The notes under the pieces are model-generated. The model saw nothing but the letters and a program-made list of their open reading frames with translations, was not told where the DNA came from and ran no database searches. The position numbers and the translations under genes were made by a program. This document shows positions 6,744-14,748 of a stretch of DNA of 14,891 bases, one piece after another (position 1 is the first letter of the stretch; every line of letters starts with the position of its first letter). Source of the DNA: JAPLXD01 sp041662765 (GTDB lineage: Bacteria; Patescibacteriota; Minisyncoccia; Moranbacterales; UBA11712); contig JBAZRT010000018.1 in the NCBI GenBank assembly GCA_041662765.1, forward strand, positions 1 through 14,891. The letters are read 5' to 3'.

Positions 6744-7292
6744 ATGAAGAATATTGTATTAATCATCTTTTGCACGATCGCTGTTTTTTTTCAGCTCTCC
6801 ATAGAAGGCAGTTTTTTTTCTTCAGGAAGAATTCCGGATCTGGCTTTGGCGCTTGCAATAACACTTGTTCTCACAATGGGTTTTGAAAAATCGGCGGGGT
6901 GGCTTGTTTTCATGGGCTTCTTGATCGATGCCGGATCAGGAACAATTTTTGGAACAGCGGCCCTCGCCTATGTTTTCATCGGCTGGTCGATTTCGCATCT
7001 TTCAGCTGTTGCGGATATCAGATTCCGAAAAATTCTTTTTGCTGTGTCGCTTGGCACAATCACCGTTTTTTCCGAAATAGTAAAAGACCTGCTTTTTTGG
7101 GCAAGTTTCCGTTTCAAAAATTACTATTTACACCAGTCATTCGCAATTCACATGAATTTTTTCAGTCTGGACTATTTTTTCAAAATACTTTACACGGTTT
7201 TGGTCGTTTATCTTATCTATTATGTATTTCGCAGATCAAGCCGAAGATTGCTTCAGGAACCGGTAAGATTGGCGAAAAGAAGACGATTCTAG
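6744..7292 (+). CDS. mreD: Rod shape-determining membrane protein MreD
   Basis: MreD is a small polytopic inner-membrane partner of MreC. The 182-aa product is hydrophobic throughout, with about five or six membrane segments, and carries the family-like opening (IEGSFFSSGRIPDLALALAI) and a following GFLIDAGSGTIFGTAAL segment. It ends with an Arg-rich cytoplasmic tail (RRSSRRLLQEPVRLAKRRRF). Assignment rests on topology, these segments and position between mreC and mrdA. The ATG is preceded by AAAGG only 3 bases away, closer than a usual Shine-Dalgarno. Confidence 0.9.
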   Translation: MKNIVLIIFCTIAVFFQLSIEGSFFSSGRIPDLALALAITLVLTMGFEKSAGWLVFMGFLIDAGSGTIFGTAALAYVFIGWSISHLSAVADIRFRKILFAVSLGTITVFSEIVKDLLFWASFRFKNYYLHQSFAIHMNFFSLDYFFKILYTVLVVYLIYYVFRRSSRRLLQEPVRLAKRRRF

Positions 7293-7299
7293 CAAATAT

Positions 7300-9180
7300 A
7301 TGTTCGAGGAATATTTTAGAAAACAGCGGCAACTGCGCGGCAAAGAGATCGAAGAAGTGACACAACATCTCGAGGGGATCGATGAAACGCAAGCGGTGGG
7401 TCGCGCGATGTCCGGTGACCGGACAAAGTTTTTCCGAGGAACGGTTTTTTTGGTGATCGCTCTTTTGGCTTTGAGGATATTTTATCTTCAGATCGTGAAG
7501 GGCTCTTACTATGGCGAACTTTCGCGGGAAAATCGTATTCGGTCCATTGTCATAAAGGCGCCGAGAGGGCTCATTTTTGACCGAAATGGAAAAAAGCTCG
7601 TGAATAATGTTCCAAGTTTTGATCTGATTGCCATTCCGGTTGATGTTCCAAAAGATAAAAATGAGAAAGATAAGGAAATAGAAGAAATTGCCGGAATTTT
7701 CAATATGAACAGTCAAAACATTGAAGTGATCGTCGGTTCGCAGGATTCAAATTCATTGAATCCGGTTCTGATAAAAGAGAATGTCAGTCAGGACGAAGCG
7801 CTTATCTTTTCGGAAAAACATGCGAGGTTCGCGGGATTTATGCTGGATGAAACGTCTGTGCGTGAATACAAAGACGGAGAATATTTTTCTTCCGCGATCG
7901 GGTACAGCGGGAAAATAAATAAAACAGAACTTGCGGAGCACCCTGATTACTTTATGACTGATTATATTGGAAAATCCGGGATTGAGTATGGCTGGGAAAA
8001 AAATTTGCGGGGTGTCAATGGAAAGCAGGAGGTTGAGGTCGACTCAACAGGCAATTTGAAAAATAATTTCGGCGTGGATCCGCCGATTGCAGGGGCTGAT
8101 CTGACTTTGGGTATCGACATGGACCTTCAAAAAAAGTTGCAAGACAGCCTAAAGGCGAAACTTGAAGAAACCGGAACAAAAACTGCAGCGGCCGTGGCAA
8201 TTGACCCGCGCAATGGTGAAATCCTTGCGCTCGTAAATTTGCCAAGTTATGACAACAATCTGTTCTCTGAGGGGATCTCAGCAGAGGATTATCAAAAACT
8301 TATTTCCGATCCGGACAAGCCCATGTTCAACCGGGCGATTAGCGGAGAATATCCTCCCGGGTCAACTTTCAAGCCTCTCGTAGCAGCGGCTGCGCTTCAA
8401 GAGGGAACTGTCAACGCAGGAACAACCCTTGATTGTCCGGCGGCGATCAATATTGGCAGTTATAGGTTTCCCGATTGGAAAACACACGGCCTTACCGATA
8501 TCAGAAAAGCAATCGCGGAAAGCGTGGACATTTTTTTCTATGCGATTGGCGGAGGCTGGGGAGATATTCCGGCTCTTGGTATAGATAAAATAAAGCAATA
8601 CGCTGACAAGTTCGGTTTGGGATATAAACTGGGTATTGATATTCCGGGAGAAGCGTCGGGTCTTGTTCCGACCCAGAAGTGGAAGCAGGACAACATCGGC
8701 GAGAAATGGTATTTGGGAGACGATTATCATTGCGCCATCGGACAAGGGTTCGTAACGTCTACGCCCCTTCAAATCGCAAATTATACAGCCGCTGTTGCCA
8801 ATGGTGGCACTGTCTATAGGCCGCATTTGGTTTCTTCAGTCAAAAAAGCGGATGGAATGGAAGAAAAAATTTCGCCTGTCGTTTTGAACAAAAATTTCAT
8901 TTCAGCGGCCAATATGCAAATTGTTCGCGAGGGAATGAGACAAACAGTTACTTCCGGAACAGCGCAGCCGCTCAAAGATCTTCCCATCGAGGTAGCGGGG
9001 AAAACGGGAACAGCGCAGTTCGGGGGCGAGAACAAAACACATGGATGGTTTGTTTCCTTTGCGCCCTATGACAATCCGACCATTGCGATGGCGGTTTTGG
9101 TGGAAGGCGGAGGAGAAGGGTTCAGCACGGCCGAGCCTGTCACAAAAGATGTATATAAGTGGTATTTTGGAGGACGTTGA
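7300..9180 (+). CDS. mrdA: Penicillin-binding protein 2 (peptidoglycan transpeptidase)
   Basis: A class B PBP that cross-links peptidoglycan during elongation, anchored in the membrane with its catalytic domain outside. The 626-aa protein has a cytoplasmic N-terminus of about 46 residues, one membrane helix (TVFLVIALLALRIFYLQIV), the pedestal domain (APRGLIFDRNG), and the transpeptidase domain with the catalytic SxxK motif S355-T-F-K358 (in PPGSTFKP), the second motif S408-V-D410, and K568-T-G570 (in AGKTGTAQF). A second Met at residue 39 is possible, but the first keeps the usual 7-base coupling to mreD. rodA, the partner glycosyltransferase often next to mrdA, is not in the window. The stop codon TGA is part of the greA -35 box. 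Confidence 0.97.
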   Translation: MFEEYFRKQRQLRGKEIEEVTQHLEGIDETQAVGRAMSGDRTKFFRGTVFLVIALLALRIFYLQIVKGSYYGELSRENRIRSIVIKAPRGLIFDRNGKKLVNNVPSFDLIAIPVDVPKDKNEKDKEIEEIAGIFNMNSQNIEVIVGSQDSNSLNPVLIKENVSQDEALIFSEKHARFAGFMLDETSVREYKDGEYFSSAIGYSGKINKTELAEHPDYFMTDYIGKSGIEYGWEKNLRGVNGKQEVEVDSTGNLKNNFGVDPPIAGADLTLGIDMDLQKKLQDSLKAKLEETGTKTAAAVAIDPRNGEILALVNLPSYDNNLFSEGISAEDYQKLISDPDKPMFNRAISGEYPPGSTFKPLVAAAALQEGTVNAGTTLDCPAAINIGSYRFPDWKTHGLTDIRKAIAESVDIFFYAIGGGWGDIPALGIDKIKQYADKFGLGYKLGIDIPGEASGLVPTQKWKQDNIGEKWYLGDDYHCAIGQGFVTSTPLQIANYTAAVANGGTVYRPHLVSSVKKADGMEEKISPVVLNKNFISAANMQIVREGMRQTVTSGTAQPLKDLPIEVAGKTGTAQFGGENKTHGWFVSFAPYDNPTIAMAVLVEGGGEGFSTAEPVTKDVYKWYFGGR

Positions 9181-9205
9181 CAACTTTTTTCTTTTCGATT
9201 ATCAT
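9177..9205 (+). promoter_or_regulatory. Promoter of greA, overlapping the mrdA stop codon
   Basis: A perfect TTGACA (9177-9182) contains the mrdA stop TGA (9178-9180). After a 17-base spacer comes TATCAT (9200-9205, five of six). The predicted start near 9212 gives a leader of about 27 bases. Confidence 0.72.
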
Positions 9206-9238
9206 TCTAATCGTCATATAAATTTTTTCCAAAAACAA

Positions 9239-9694
9239 ATGACAAAATTACTCACTCCCGAAGGGCTCGAAAAACTCAAAGAAGAATTGATAATGCGAAA
9301 GACTGAAATGCGCCAAAAAATCGCGGCTATCATCAAAGAAGCCAAGGAGCAGGGCGATTTGAGCGAAAACGCGGAATATTCCGAAGCCAAGAGACAGCAA
9401 GCCGACAACGAAAGGCGGGTAATGGAGCTTGAAAACGAAATCCGGACTTCCGAGGTTTCGAGTTTTGACGCGAAAAGCGAAGTGGTTCAGATGGGATCGA
9501 AAGTCAAGGTGAAGTTCAATGGCGACGAACAGGAATTCAGAATTGTCGGGTCAAACGAGGCCGATCCTTTGAATGGGAAGATTTCCAATGAATCACCGAT
9601 CGGCCAGGCTTTGATGGGAAAAAGAGCGGGAGAAAAGATGAAAGTAGGCACGCCAACGGGAGAAAAAGAGTATACGGTACTGGAAGTCAGCTAA
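9239..9694 (+). CDS. greA: Transcript cleavage factor GreA
   Basis: GreA enters the RNA polymerase secondary channel and stimulates cleavage of backtracked RNA. The 151-aa protein has the N-terminal coiled coil with the catalytic tip GDLSENAEY (acidic D40 and E43, matching D41/E44 of E. coli), then the C-terminal FKBP-like domain (VQMGSKVKVKF, ISNESPIGQALMGKRAGEKMKV, EKEYTVLEVS). The length is near the family norm of about 158. The frame stays open upstream into mrdA, but ATG 9239 gives the standard MTKLLTPEGLEKLKEEL start and lies downstream of the promoter. No Shine-Dalgarno site is visible. It is bounded by its own promoter and terminator, so it is a single-gene unit. Confidence 0.96.
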   Translation: MTKLLTPEGLEKLKEELIMRKTEMRQKIAAIIKEAKEQGDLSENAEYSEAKRQQADNERRVMELENEIRTSEVSSFDAKSEVVQMGSKVKVKFNGDEQEFRIVGSNEADPLNGKISNESPIGQALMGKRAGEKMKVGTPTGEKEYTVLEVS

Positions 9695-9711
9695 ATTTTG
9701 CTACAATTGTG

Positions 9712-9747
9712 AACAGCCTCGTCTTTATACGGCGGGGTTGTTTTTTT
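9712..9747 (+). terminator. Intrinsic terminator after greA
   Basis: AACAGCCTCGTC (9712-9723) pairs with GGCGGGGTTGTT (9731-9742), allowing three G-U pairs, with a 7-base loop, and runs into a seven-T tract at 9741-9747. The orientation fits termination of greA. Confidence 0.8.
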
Positions 9748-9765
9748 ATGGGAAAAAGCTATAAT
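9738..9765 (+). promoter_or_regulatory. Promoter of lysS-serS, overlapping the greA terminator
   Basis: A perfect -10 box TATAAT (9760-9765) lies 16 bases after a poor -35 box TTGTTT (9738-9743) that is part of the terminator U-tract. The start near 9772 gives a leader of about 23 bases to the lysS ATG. The -10 box and its place after a terminator are the support; the -35 box is weak. Confidence 0.6.
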
Positions 9766-9794
9766 GCATATGCTGAATATCTAATTAAATCCTT

Positions 9795-11381
9795 ATGTTC
9801 TGGGCGGATAAGCTAATTGAACAAATCAGAAAAGAGTACGAGAAAAAAATCGAAAGCGGCCAGCCGCTTGTTCTTCGTGATGAGAAAACAGCTTCCGGTC
9901 GGGTGCATATTGGATCTCTTCGCGGCGTGGCGATTCATGGCATAATTTCTGAAATATTGACAGAGCTGGGAATAAAGAATAAATATCTTTATGAAATAAA
10001 TGACTTTGATCCAATGGACGGACTGCCGACGTATTTGAATAAAGAAAAATTTGAGCCCTATATGGGCGTGCCGCTTTGCAATATTCCTTCTCCGGATGGA
10101 AAGGCGAAAAATTATGCTGAATATTTCGGGCAAGAGTTTATTGATGTTATCGAAGAATCTGGATTTAGGCCGGAGTTCTATCGTTCGAGTGAACTGTATA
10201 AACAGGGAAAATACAATGAAGTTATAAAAATCGTCATAGACAATGCCGACAAAATTCGAGAGATTTATAAAAAAGTTTCCGGTTCTCAGAAGGATGATAA
10301 ATGGTTGCCAATACAAATGATTTGTGAAAAATGCGGCAAGATCAGCACTACCCGCGCTTATAGTTTTGACGGAGAAAAAGTGGAATACGAATGCATCGAG
10401 GACGCTGTTCCATGGACTCGGGGTTGCGGATACAAAGGAAAAAATTCGCCTTTTGACGGAAATGCCAAACTGCCTTGGAAAGTGGAATGGGCAGCTAAGT
10501 TCAAAATATTAAACGTTGATATTGAGGGCGCGGGGAAAGATCATTCCACGAAAGGTGGATCACGGGATATTGCGTCCGCAATCTGCCGGGAAATATTCAA
10601 TTGCAATCCGCCATTCAATATCCCTTATGAATTTTTCAATGTGGGTGGCAAAAAAATGTCGTCTTCGAAAGGCGAAGGTTCTTCTTCGCGGGAAATTGCC
10701 GATCTTCTCGCGCCGGAGCTCTTGAGGCTTTTGCTTTTAGGAAAAGATTCAAAGCGGGTGATCGATTTTATTCCGGATGGCGATACCATTCCAATTCTTT
10801 ATGATACTTATGACAAAATGGCGGATGCCTATTTCAATGGACAAGAAGATGATTATTCCAGAATTTTTAAGCTTATTCATATCAATCGCGAAGAAAAAAT
10901 GAAAAAAAGATTTTTGCCGAGATTCTCTCAAATGGCGTTTATTCTCCAAATGCCGCATATGGATAACAATGAAGCGGTAGAGAAATTGAAAGAAGCTTCA
11001 CTTACGCAGGAAGACAAAGAAGAAGTGGATTATCGCGCTGGATATGCAAAGGGATGGCTGGATAAATATGCACCAGAAGATTACAAATATGAACTTCAGG
11101 AAGATAAAATTCCAGATGCAGTCAAAAGTTTTTCTTCTCAGCAAAAAGAAGGCTTGGCGAAAATCTTAGAATATATAAAATCACAGGATCAGCTTGATGG
11201 CCAGGAGCTTCATACAAAAGTTCATGATATAAGAAAAGAAATAGGAATTGAGCCGAAAGAACTTTTTTCGGCGATTTATCTGAGCTTTCTCGGCAAGGAT
11301 CGCGGTCCGAAGGTCGGTTGGTTCTTGAGCGTTCTAGACAAGAAATTTTTAGAAAAAAGACTGGAAGATATAATAAAATAA
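9795..11381 (+). CDS. lysS: Lysyl-tRNA synthetase, class I (archaeal type)
   Basis: Charges tRNA-Lys with lysine using the Rossmann-fold class I enzyme, not the class II LysRS of most bacteria. The 528-aa protein has the HIGH-type motif H38-I-G-S (in GRVHIGSLRG), a zinc-binding insertion with C177, C180, C200 and C211, the KMSKS-type motif KMSSSKG at 287-293, and a helical C-terminal anticodon-binding region. The length matches the archaeal and spirochaete family. No Shine-Dalgarno site precedes ATG 9795; the start fits the promoter and the family N-terminus (FWADKLIEQI). serS follows after 9 bases. Class I LysRS occurs in archaea, spirochaetes, some alphaproteobacteria and CPR bacteria, so this gene helps place the organism and probably reflects old transfer from archaea. 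Composition does not differ visibly from its neighbours. Confidence 0.95.
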   Translation: MFWADKLIEQIRKEYEKKIESGQPLVLRDEKTASGRVHIGSLRGVAIHGIISEILTELGIKNKYLYEINDFDPMDGLPTYLNKEKFEPYMGVPLCNIPSPDGKAKNYAEYFGQEFIDVIEESGFRPEFYRSSELYKQGKYNEVIKIVIDNADKIREIYKKVSGSQKDDKWLPIQMICEKCGKISTTRAYSFDGEKVEYECIEDAVPWTRGCGYKGKNSPFDGNAKLPWKVEWAAKFKILNVDIEGAGKDHSTKGGSRDIASAICREIFNCNPPFNIPYEFFNVGGKKMSSSKGEGSSSREIADLLAPELLRLLLLGKDSKRVIDFIPDGDTIPILYDTYDKMADAYFNGQEDDYSRIFKLIHINREEKMKKRFLPRFSQMAFILQMPHMDNNEAVEKLKEASLTQEDKEEVDYRAGYAKGWLDKYAPEDYKYELQEDKIPDAVKSFSSQQKEGLAKILEYIKSQDQLDGQELHTKVHDIRKEIGIEPKELFSAIYLSFLGKDRGPKVGWFLSVLDKKFLEKRLEDIIK

Positions 11382-11390
11382 ATAAAATTT

Positions 11391-12662
11391 ATGCTGGATA
11401 TAAAATTTGTTCGAGAAAACAAGGATACTGTGAAAAAAAATTGCGAACTTCGCAATATCAAATGCGATATTGATCGGCTTTTGGAATTGGATGGAAAAAG
11501 GAGAAAACTGATTGCGGAAATCGGAAATCTGAAAGAAAAAAAGAACGAGATAAACGAAAAGATGAAATCGGGCGAGGGCAGAGAGAGTTTGATTGCGGAA
11601 GGGAAAACTTTGAAAGAAGGTTTGGAAAAGCTGGAACCAGAATTTGAGGAAATCGAGAAAGAGTATAAAAAACTAATTATACAAGTTCCAAACATATCCC
11701 ATCCGGATTCGCCGATCGGGAAAGATGACAGCGAAAACAAAGAGATCGAAAGATATGGCGAGCCGTCGAAATTTGATTTTGAGCCGAAAGGCCATGAGGA
11801 ATTGATGAAAGAACTTGATTTGATCGACTTTGAACGCGGGGCGAAGGTGGCAGGGGCAAAATTCTATTTTCTCAAAAATGAAGGGGTTCTTCTCGAACAA
11901 GCCTTGATAAATTACGCTCTTGATGTTTGCCTCGAGGAAAAATTCACTCCTTTTACGACGCCTGATCTTGCAAAAGACTCGGTTTTGCTCGGAACAGGAT
12001 ACAATCCTCGTGGTCCGGAACAGCAGATATATTCTGTTGAAAATACGGACTTAAGCTTGGTGGCTACCGCGGAAATTCCTATGGGCGGTTATCATATGGA
12101 TGAAATTATTGAGGAAAATAATTTGCCTTTGAAATATGTCGCATTGTCCCATTGTTTCCGCACAGAAGCGGGAAGTTATGGCCGCCACAGCGCGGGGCTG
12201 TATCGCGTGCATCAATTTTCGAAAGTGGAAATGTTCGCTTACACTTTGCCGGAAAAATCTGAAGAAATGCATACTTATTTCAAGGATCTGGAAATAAAAA
12301 TATTTAAGGGGCTCAGTGTTCCATTCCGGGTGGTTGATATTTGCACAGGTGATCTTGGCGGACCAGCGCAAAGAAAATACGATCTTGAAGCTTGGATGAC
12401 CAGTCGCAATGATTGGGGTGAAGTAACATCGACATCGGATACAACGGACTATCAAGCGCGCCGATTGAACATTAAGGTTAAACGAGTGGACGGCAAAAAA
12501 GAATTTTTGCATATGCTGAACGGTACGGCCATTGCAACTTCCCGCGCCCTGATCGCCATCATCGAGAACGGACAGCAAGCCGACGGGTCAGTCGTGATCC
12601 CGGAAGTTTTGCGCAAGTGGATGCCGGGGAATTTGGAAATCATCAAAGCGAAGGAATCCTAG
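11391..12662 (+). CDS. serS: Seryl-tRNA synthetase
   Basis: A class II synthetase that charges tRNA-Ser (and tRNA-Sec where present). The 423-aa protein has the long N-terminal coiled-coil arm at about residues 25-100 that grips the tRNA long variable arm, and the catalytic core with motif 2 (FRTEAGSYGRHSAGLYRVHQF, containing R257) and motif 3 (NGTAIATSRALIAIIEN, containing R385). Length and start (MLDIKFVRENKDTVKKN) are standard. It lies 9 bases after lysS, probably co-transcribed. A TATAAT at 11369-11374 in the lysS tail could be an internal -10 box, but no good -35 box goes with it. Confidence 0.97.
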   Translation: MLDIKFVRENKDTVKKNCELRNIKCDIDRLLELDGKRRKLIAEIGNLKEKKNEINEKMKSGEGRESLIAEGKTLKEGLEKLEPEFEEIEKEYKKLIIQVPNISHPDSPIGKDDSENKEIERYGEPSKFDFEPKGHEELMKELDLIDFERGAKVAGAKFYFLKNEGVLLEQALINYALDVCLEEKFTPFTTPDLAKDSVLLGTGYNPRGPEQQIYSVENTDLSLVATAEIPMGGYHMDEIIEENNLPLKYVALSHCFRTEAGSYGRHSAGLYRVHQFSKVEMFAYTLPEKSEEMHTYFKDLEIKIFKGLSVPFRVVDICTGDLGGPAQRKYDLEAWMTSRNDWGEVTSTSDTTDYQARRLNIKVKRVDGKKEFLHMLNGTAIATSRALIAIIENGQQADGSVVIPEVLRKWMPGNLEIIKAKES

Positions 12663-12670
12663 TGTCGCTC

Positions 12671-12761
12671 ACAAAATTTTGGTTTCTCAAATAGGCTATC
12701 GGAAATCTTGTTTCGCAAAAAAACCGATGCACGCAATATTCTCGAAACTCAAAATTTTTGT
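12671..12761 (+). repeat. Imperfect long inverted repeat in the serS-aminotransferase gap
   Basis: ACAAAATTTTGGTTTC (12671-12686) pairs with GAAACTCAAAATTTTTGT (12744-12761): 16 base pairs with two single-base bulges. Inside the loop, ATCGG (12698-12702) pairs with CCGAT (12724-12728). The gap of 125 bases (12663-12787) has no gene and no convincing promoter or U-tract. The left arm contains CAAAATTTTG, which is self-complementary, so the long fold competes with local ones. Confidence 0.4.
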
Positions 12762-12787
12762 TCGTTTGGATCTTCGCTTTTCCTTGT

Positions 12788-13960
12788 ATGCGAAACAATA
12801 TTATCAATCTTTCTCCTATAAAAGAAATGGAGCTACGTGCATCTCGCATTCCCGGAGTTGTTTCGCTTGCGCAAGGCGTGCCGTCTTTTGATACGCCGGA
12901 AATGATCAAGCGGGCGGCAATCGAGGCGATCGAGAAGGGGAAAGTGGCCAAATATTCGCTTGCGCCTGGACTTTTGGAACTTCGTGAAGTTATTGTTCAA
13001 AAACTTGAAAAAGAAAACAAGTTCTATGACTTTGAGGAAGAGGTCATTGTGACGGCTGGGTCGATTGAGGCGATCACGGCAACGATGCTGGCGATCCTTT
13101 CTCCGGGCGATGAGGTTCTTGTTCCCGATCCGACCTATACGTCATACCAGCCGGCGATCAGAGTGGCAGGCGGTGTTCCAGTTTTCGTTCCGCTTGATGA
13201 AGAAAATCATTGGGCATTCAACATTGCCGAGCTCGAAAAAAGAATAACTCCAAAAACGAAAGCGCTTCTTTTTTGCAATCCAAACAATCCGACCGGGACT
13301 ATTTTTACGCGCAACCAGCTCCACGCGGTGGCTCAGCTCGCGATCAAGCACGATTTTTATATCTTGAGCGACGAGGTCTATAAGGATTTCATCTTCGACT
13401 CGGAAGAAAAATTTTATTCCCTTGCCGAAATGCGCGGAATTCGGGACAGATTGGTCTATATCTTTTCCTTTTCCAAAGCCTATGCAATGACCGGATGGCG
13501 GATCGCATATCTTGCCACTCATCACGATCTTGCGAAGAAGATCCTGGGCGTCCACGACGTGCTTGTCACTTGCGCGCCGGTTGTTTCGCAATATGCGGCG
13601 CTTGCGGCGCTCGAAATGGCGGAAGAGGAACTCGCAAAATATCATGCGATATACAAACAAAGGCGGGATTTGATCTGCGAAAGACTGGATAAACTGAAAA
13701 ATATATTCGAATATCAAAAACCTGACAGCGCCTATTTCGTTTTTCCGTATATCAAAGAAGATATTTTGCAAAAAATCGCTCCAGGTGGCGGTTCAACTGA
13801 ATTTGCGATAGAATTGTTGGAGAAAGCCAAAGTTGCAACCGTTCCCGGTGCAGCTTTCGGCCCAGTCGGAGAGAATCATATCCGGATGTGTTTTGGGCGC
13901 AGCGAAGAGGATATAAATACTGCGTTTGATAGATTGGATAAATTCTTCAAAAATTATTGA
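12788..13960 (+). CDS. Class I/II (fold type I) PLP-dependent aminotransferase
   Basis: Moves an amino group between an amino acid and a 2-oxo acid using pyridoxal phosphate in the cytoplasm. The 390-aa protein shows VSLAQGVPSFDTP near the N-terminus, the cofactor region AGSIEAI, NPNNPTG (164-170), the SDEVYKDF strand, the Schiff-base lysine K230 in SFSKAYAMTGWR, and the C-terminal carboxylate-binding Arg R366 in HIRMCFG. It fits the aspartate-aminotransferase-like group, but the substrate cannot be told from sequence alone; alanine, aspartate or aromatic acids are possible. The frame is open to a TTG at 12758, but ATG 12788 is preferred because the extra ten residues do not resemble the family. 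No Shine-Dalgarno site is visible. A Mur-like gene follows after 13 bases. Confidence 0.9.
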   Translation: MRNNIINLSPIKEMELRASRIPGVVSLAQGVPSFDTPEMIKRAAIEAIEKGKVAKYSLAPGLLELREVIVQKLEKENKFYDFEEEVIVTAGSIEAITATMLAILSPGDEVLVPDPTYTSYQPAIRVAGGVPVFVPLDEENHWAFNIAELEKRITPKTKALLFCNPNNPTGTIFTRNQLHAVAQLAIKHDFYILSDEVYKDFIFDSEEKFYSLAEMRGIRDRLVYIFSFSKAYAMTGWRIAYLATHHDLAKKILGVHDVLVTCAPVVSQYAALAALEMAEEELAKYHAIYKQRRDLICERLDKLKNIFEYQKPDSAYFVFPYIKEDILQKIAPGGGSTEFAIELLEKAKVATVPGAAFGPVGENHIRMCFGRSEEDINTAFDRLDKFFKNY

Positions 13961-13973
13961 GATTTAAATAGAT

Positions 13974-14717
13974 ATGAAAAAAATATTTAAGTCTTTTGTC
14001 CAGTATTATCTCAAGCTTCTGACCAAGTTTGTTCTTTGGCGGTACAAGCCCTTTGTTATTGCCGTGGCAGGGAGCACGAACAAAACCGTGGCCAAAGAAT
14101 ATATTCTGAAATTTCTTCGCGAAAAGTACGGAAAGAAAGAAGTACGGGGAAATCCGCGAAGCTACAATACCGAGATTGGATTGCCGCTTGCGATACTCTA
14201 TCTCGAATCGGGAGAATCTTCATTTTGGAAATGGTGGAAGATCTTGATCCAGGCCAAAATAAAAGCCATTTTTTCGCGAAAATTTCCCTCAAAGCTCGTT
14301 TTGGAATTGGGAGTCGAGAAAAAAGGCGATATGGAATATCTGCTTGGGATGGTGCATCCCTCCTGGGTGGTGGTCACGAACATCGAGGGCAGTTATTCCG
14401 ATGCCGAATCGAATCTGGACGATGTTTTCGAGGAAATAAAATTGCTAGCAAGAAAATTGCCGAAAGGCGGCAAATTGATCTTGAATTTCGATGATGAGCG
14501 GGTGAAAAATCTTGCCAAATTTTCGAAAGCCGAAACAGTAGGCTATGGCTTTTCGGATGCTTCCGAAGCAAAGGCATCCAATCTCAAAACGACCGTCCAG
14601 GGCCAAACATTTGATTTTGCGTTCCGAGACAGAGAAGAATTAGTCGAGATCAAAAAATACGGCCGGCACAATGTCTATGCCTGGATGATTGCGAAGATCG
14701 TAAAAGAAATTATATAA
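13974..14717 (+). CDS. Truncated, degenerate Mur-ligase-like protein (MurF-like central domain only)
   Basis: Mur ligases add amino acids to the peptidoglycan precursor using ATP. This 247-aa protein keeps a central-domain layout: a short N-terminal helix, YKPFVIAVAGSTNKT, a SYNTEIGLPLAI block, LVLELGVEKKGDMEYL, WVVVTNI and GRHNVYAWMIAKI. It has no UDP-binding N-terminal domain and stops right after the HN motif, so the C-terminal ligase domain is missing; full MurF proteins are about 400-450 aa. The P-loop is G33-S-T-N-K-T38, with Asn where GKT is expected, and the His usually found shortly after TNI is not seen. Only 31 bases lie between its stop and the next start, so a simple frameshift hiding the rest is unlikely. 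It may be a non-catalytic paralogue or one half of a split enzyme. Ligase activity should not be assumed. Confidence 0.75.
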   Translation: MKKIFKSFVQYYLKLLTKFVLWRYKPFVIAVAGSTNKTVAKEYILKFLREKYGKKEVRGNPRSYNTEIGLPLAILYLESGESSFWKWWKILIQAKIKAIFSRKFPSKLVLELGVEKKGDMEYLLGMVHPSWVVVTNIEGSYSDAESNLDDVFEEIKLLARKLPKGGKLILNFDDERVKNLAKFSKAETVGYGFSDASEAKASNLKTTVQGQTFDFAFRDREELVEIKKYGRHNVYAWMIAKIVKEII

Positions 14718-14738
14718 GCGCCACTGCGACGCAATTAT

Positions 14739-14743
14739 AAGGA
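14739..14743 (+). promoter_or_regulatory. Shine-Dalgarno site for the 3'-edge gene
   Basis: AAGGA lies 5 bases before ATG 14749, one of very few recognisable ribosome sites in the window, and it fixes the start of the partial gene. Confidence 0.6.
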
Positions 14744-14748
14744 TTTCA

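Noticed and set aside
9041..9238. Longer start for greA inside mrdA
   Set aside because: The extra residues come from a mrdA overlap and do not resemble GreA; the promoter lies downstream of that start.
11347..11374. Internal promoter for serS
   Set aside because: TATAAT at 11369-11374 is perfect, but the -35 region is only an AT-rich run and such matches arise easily in this AT-rich stretch.
12758..12787. TTG at 12758 as the aminotransferase start
   Set aside because: The ten extra residues are not family-like and ATG 12788 gives a normal length.
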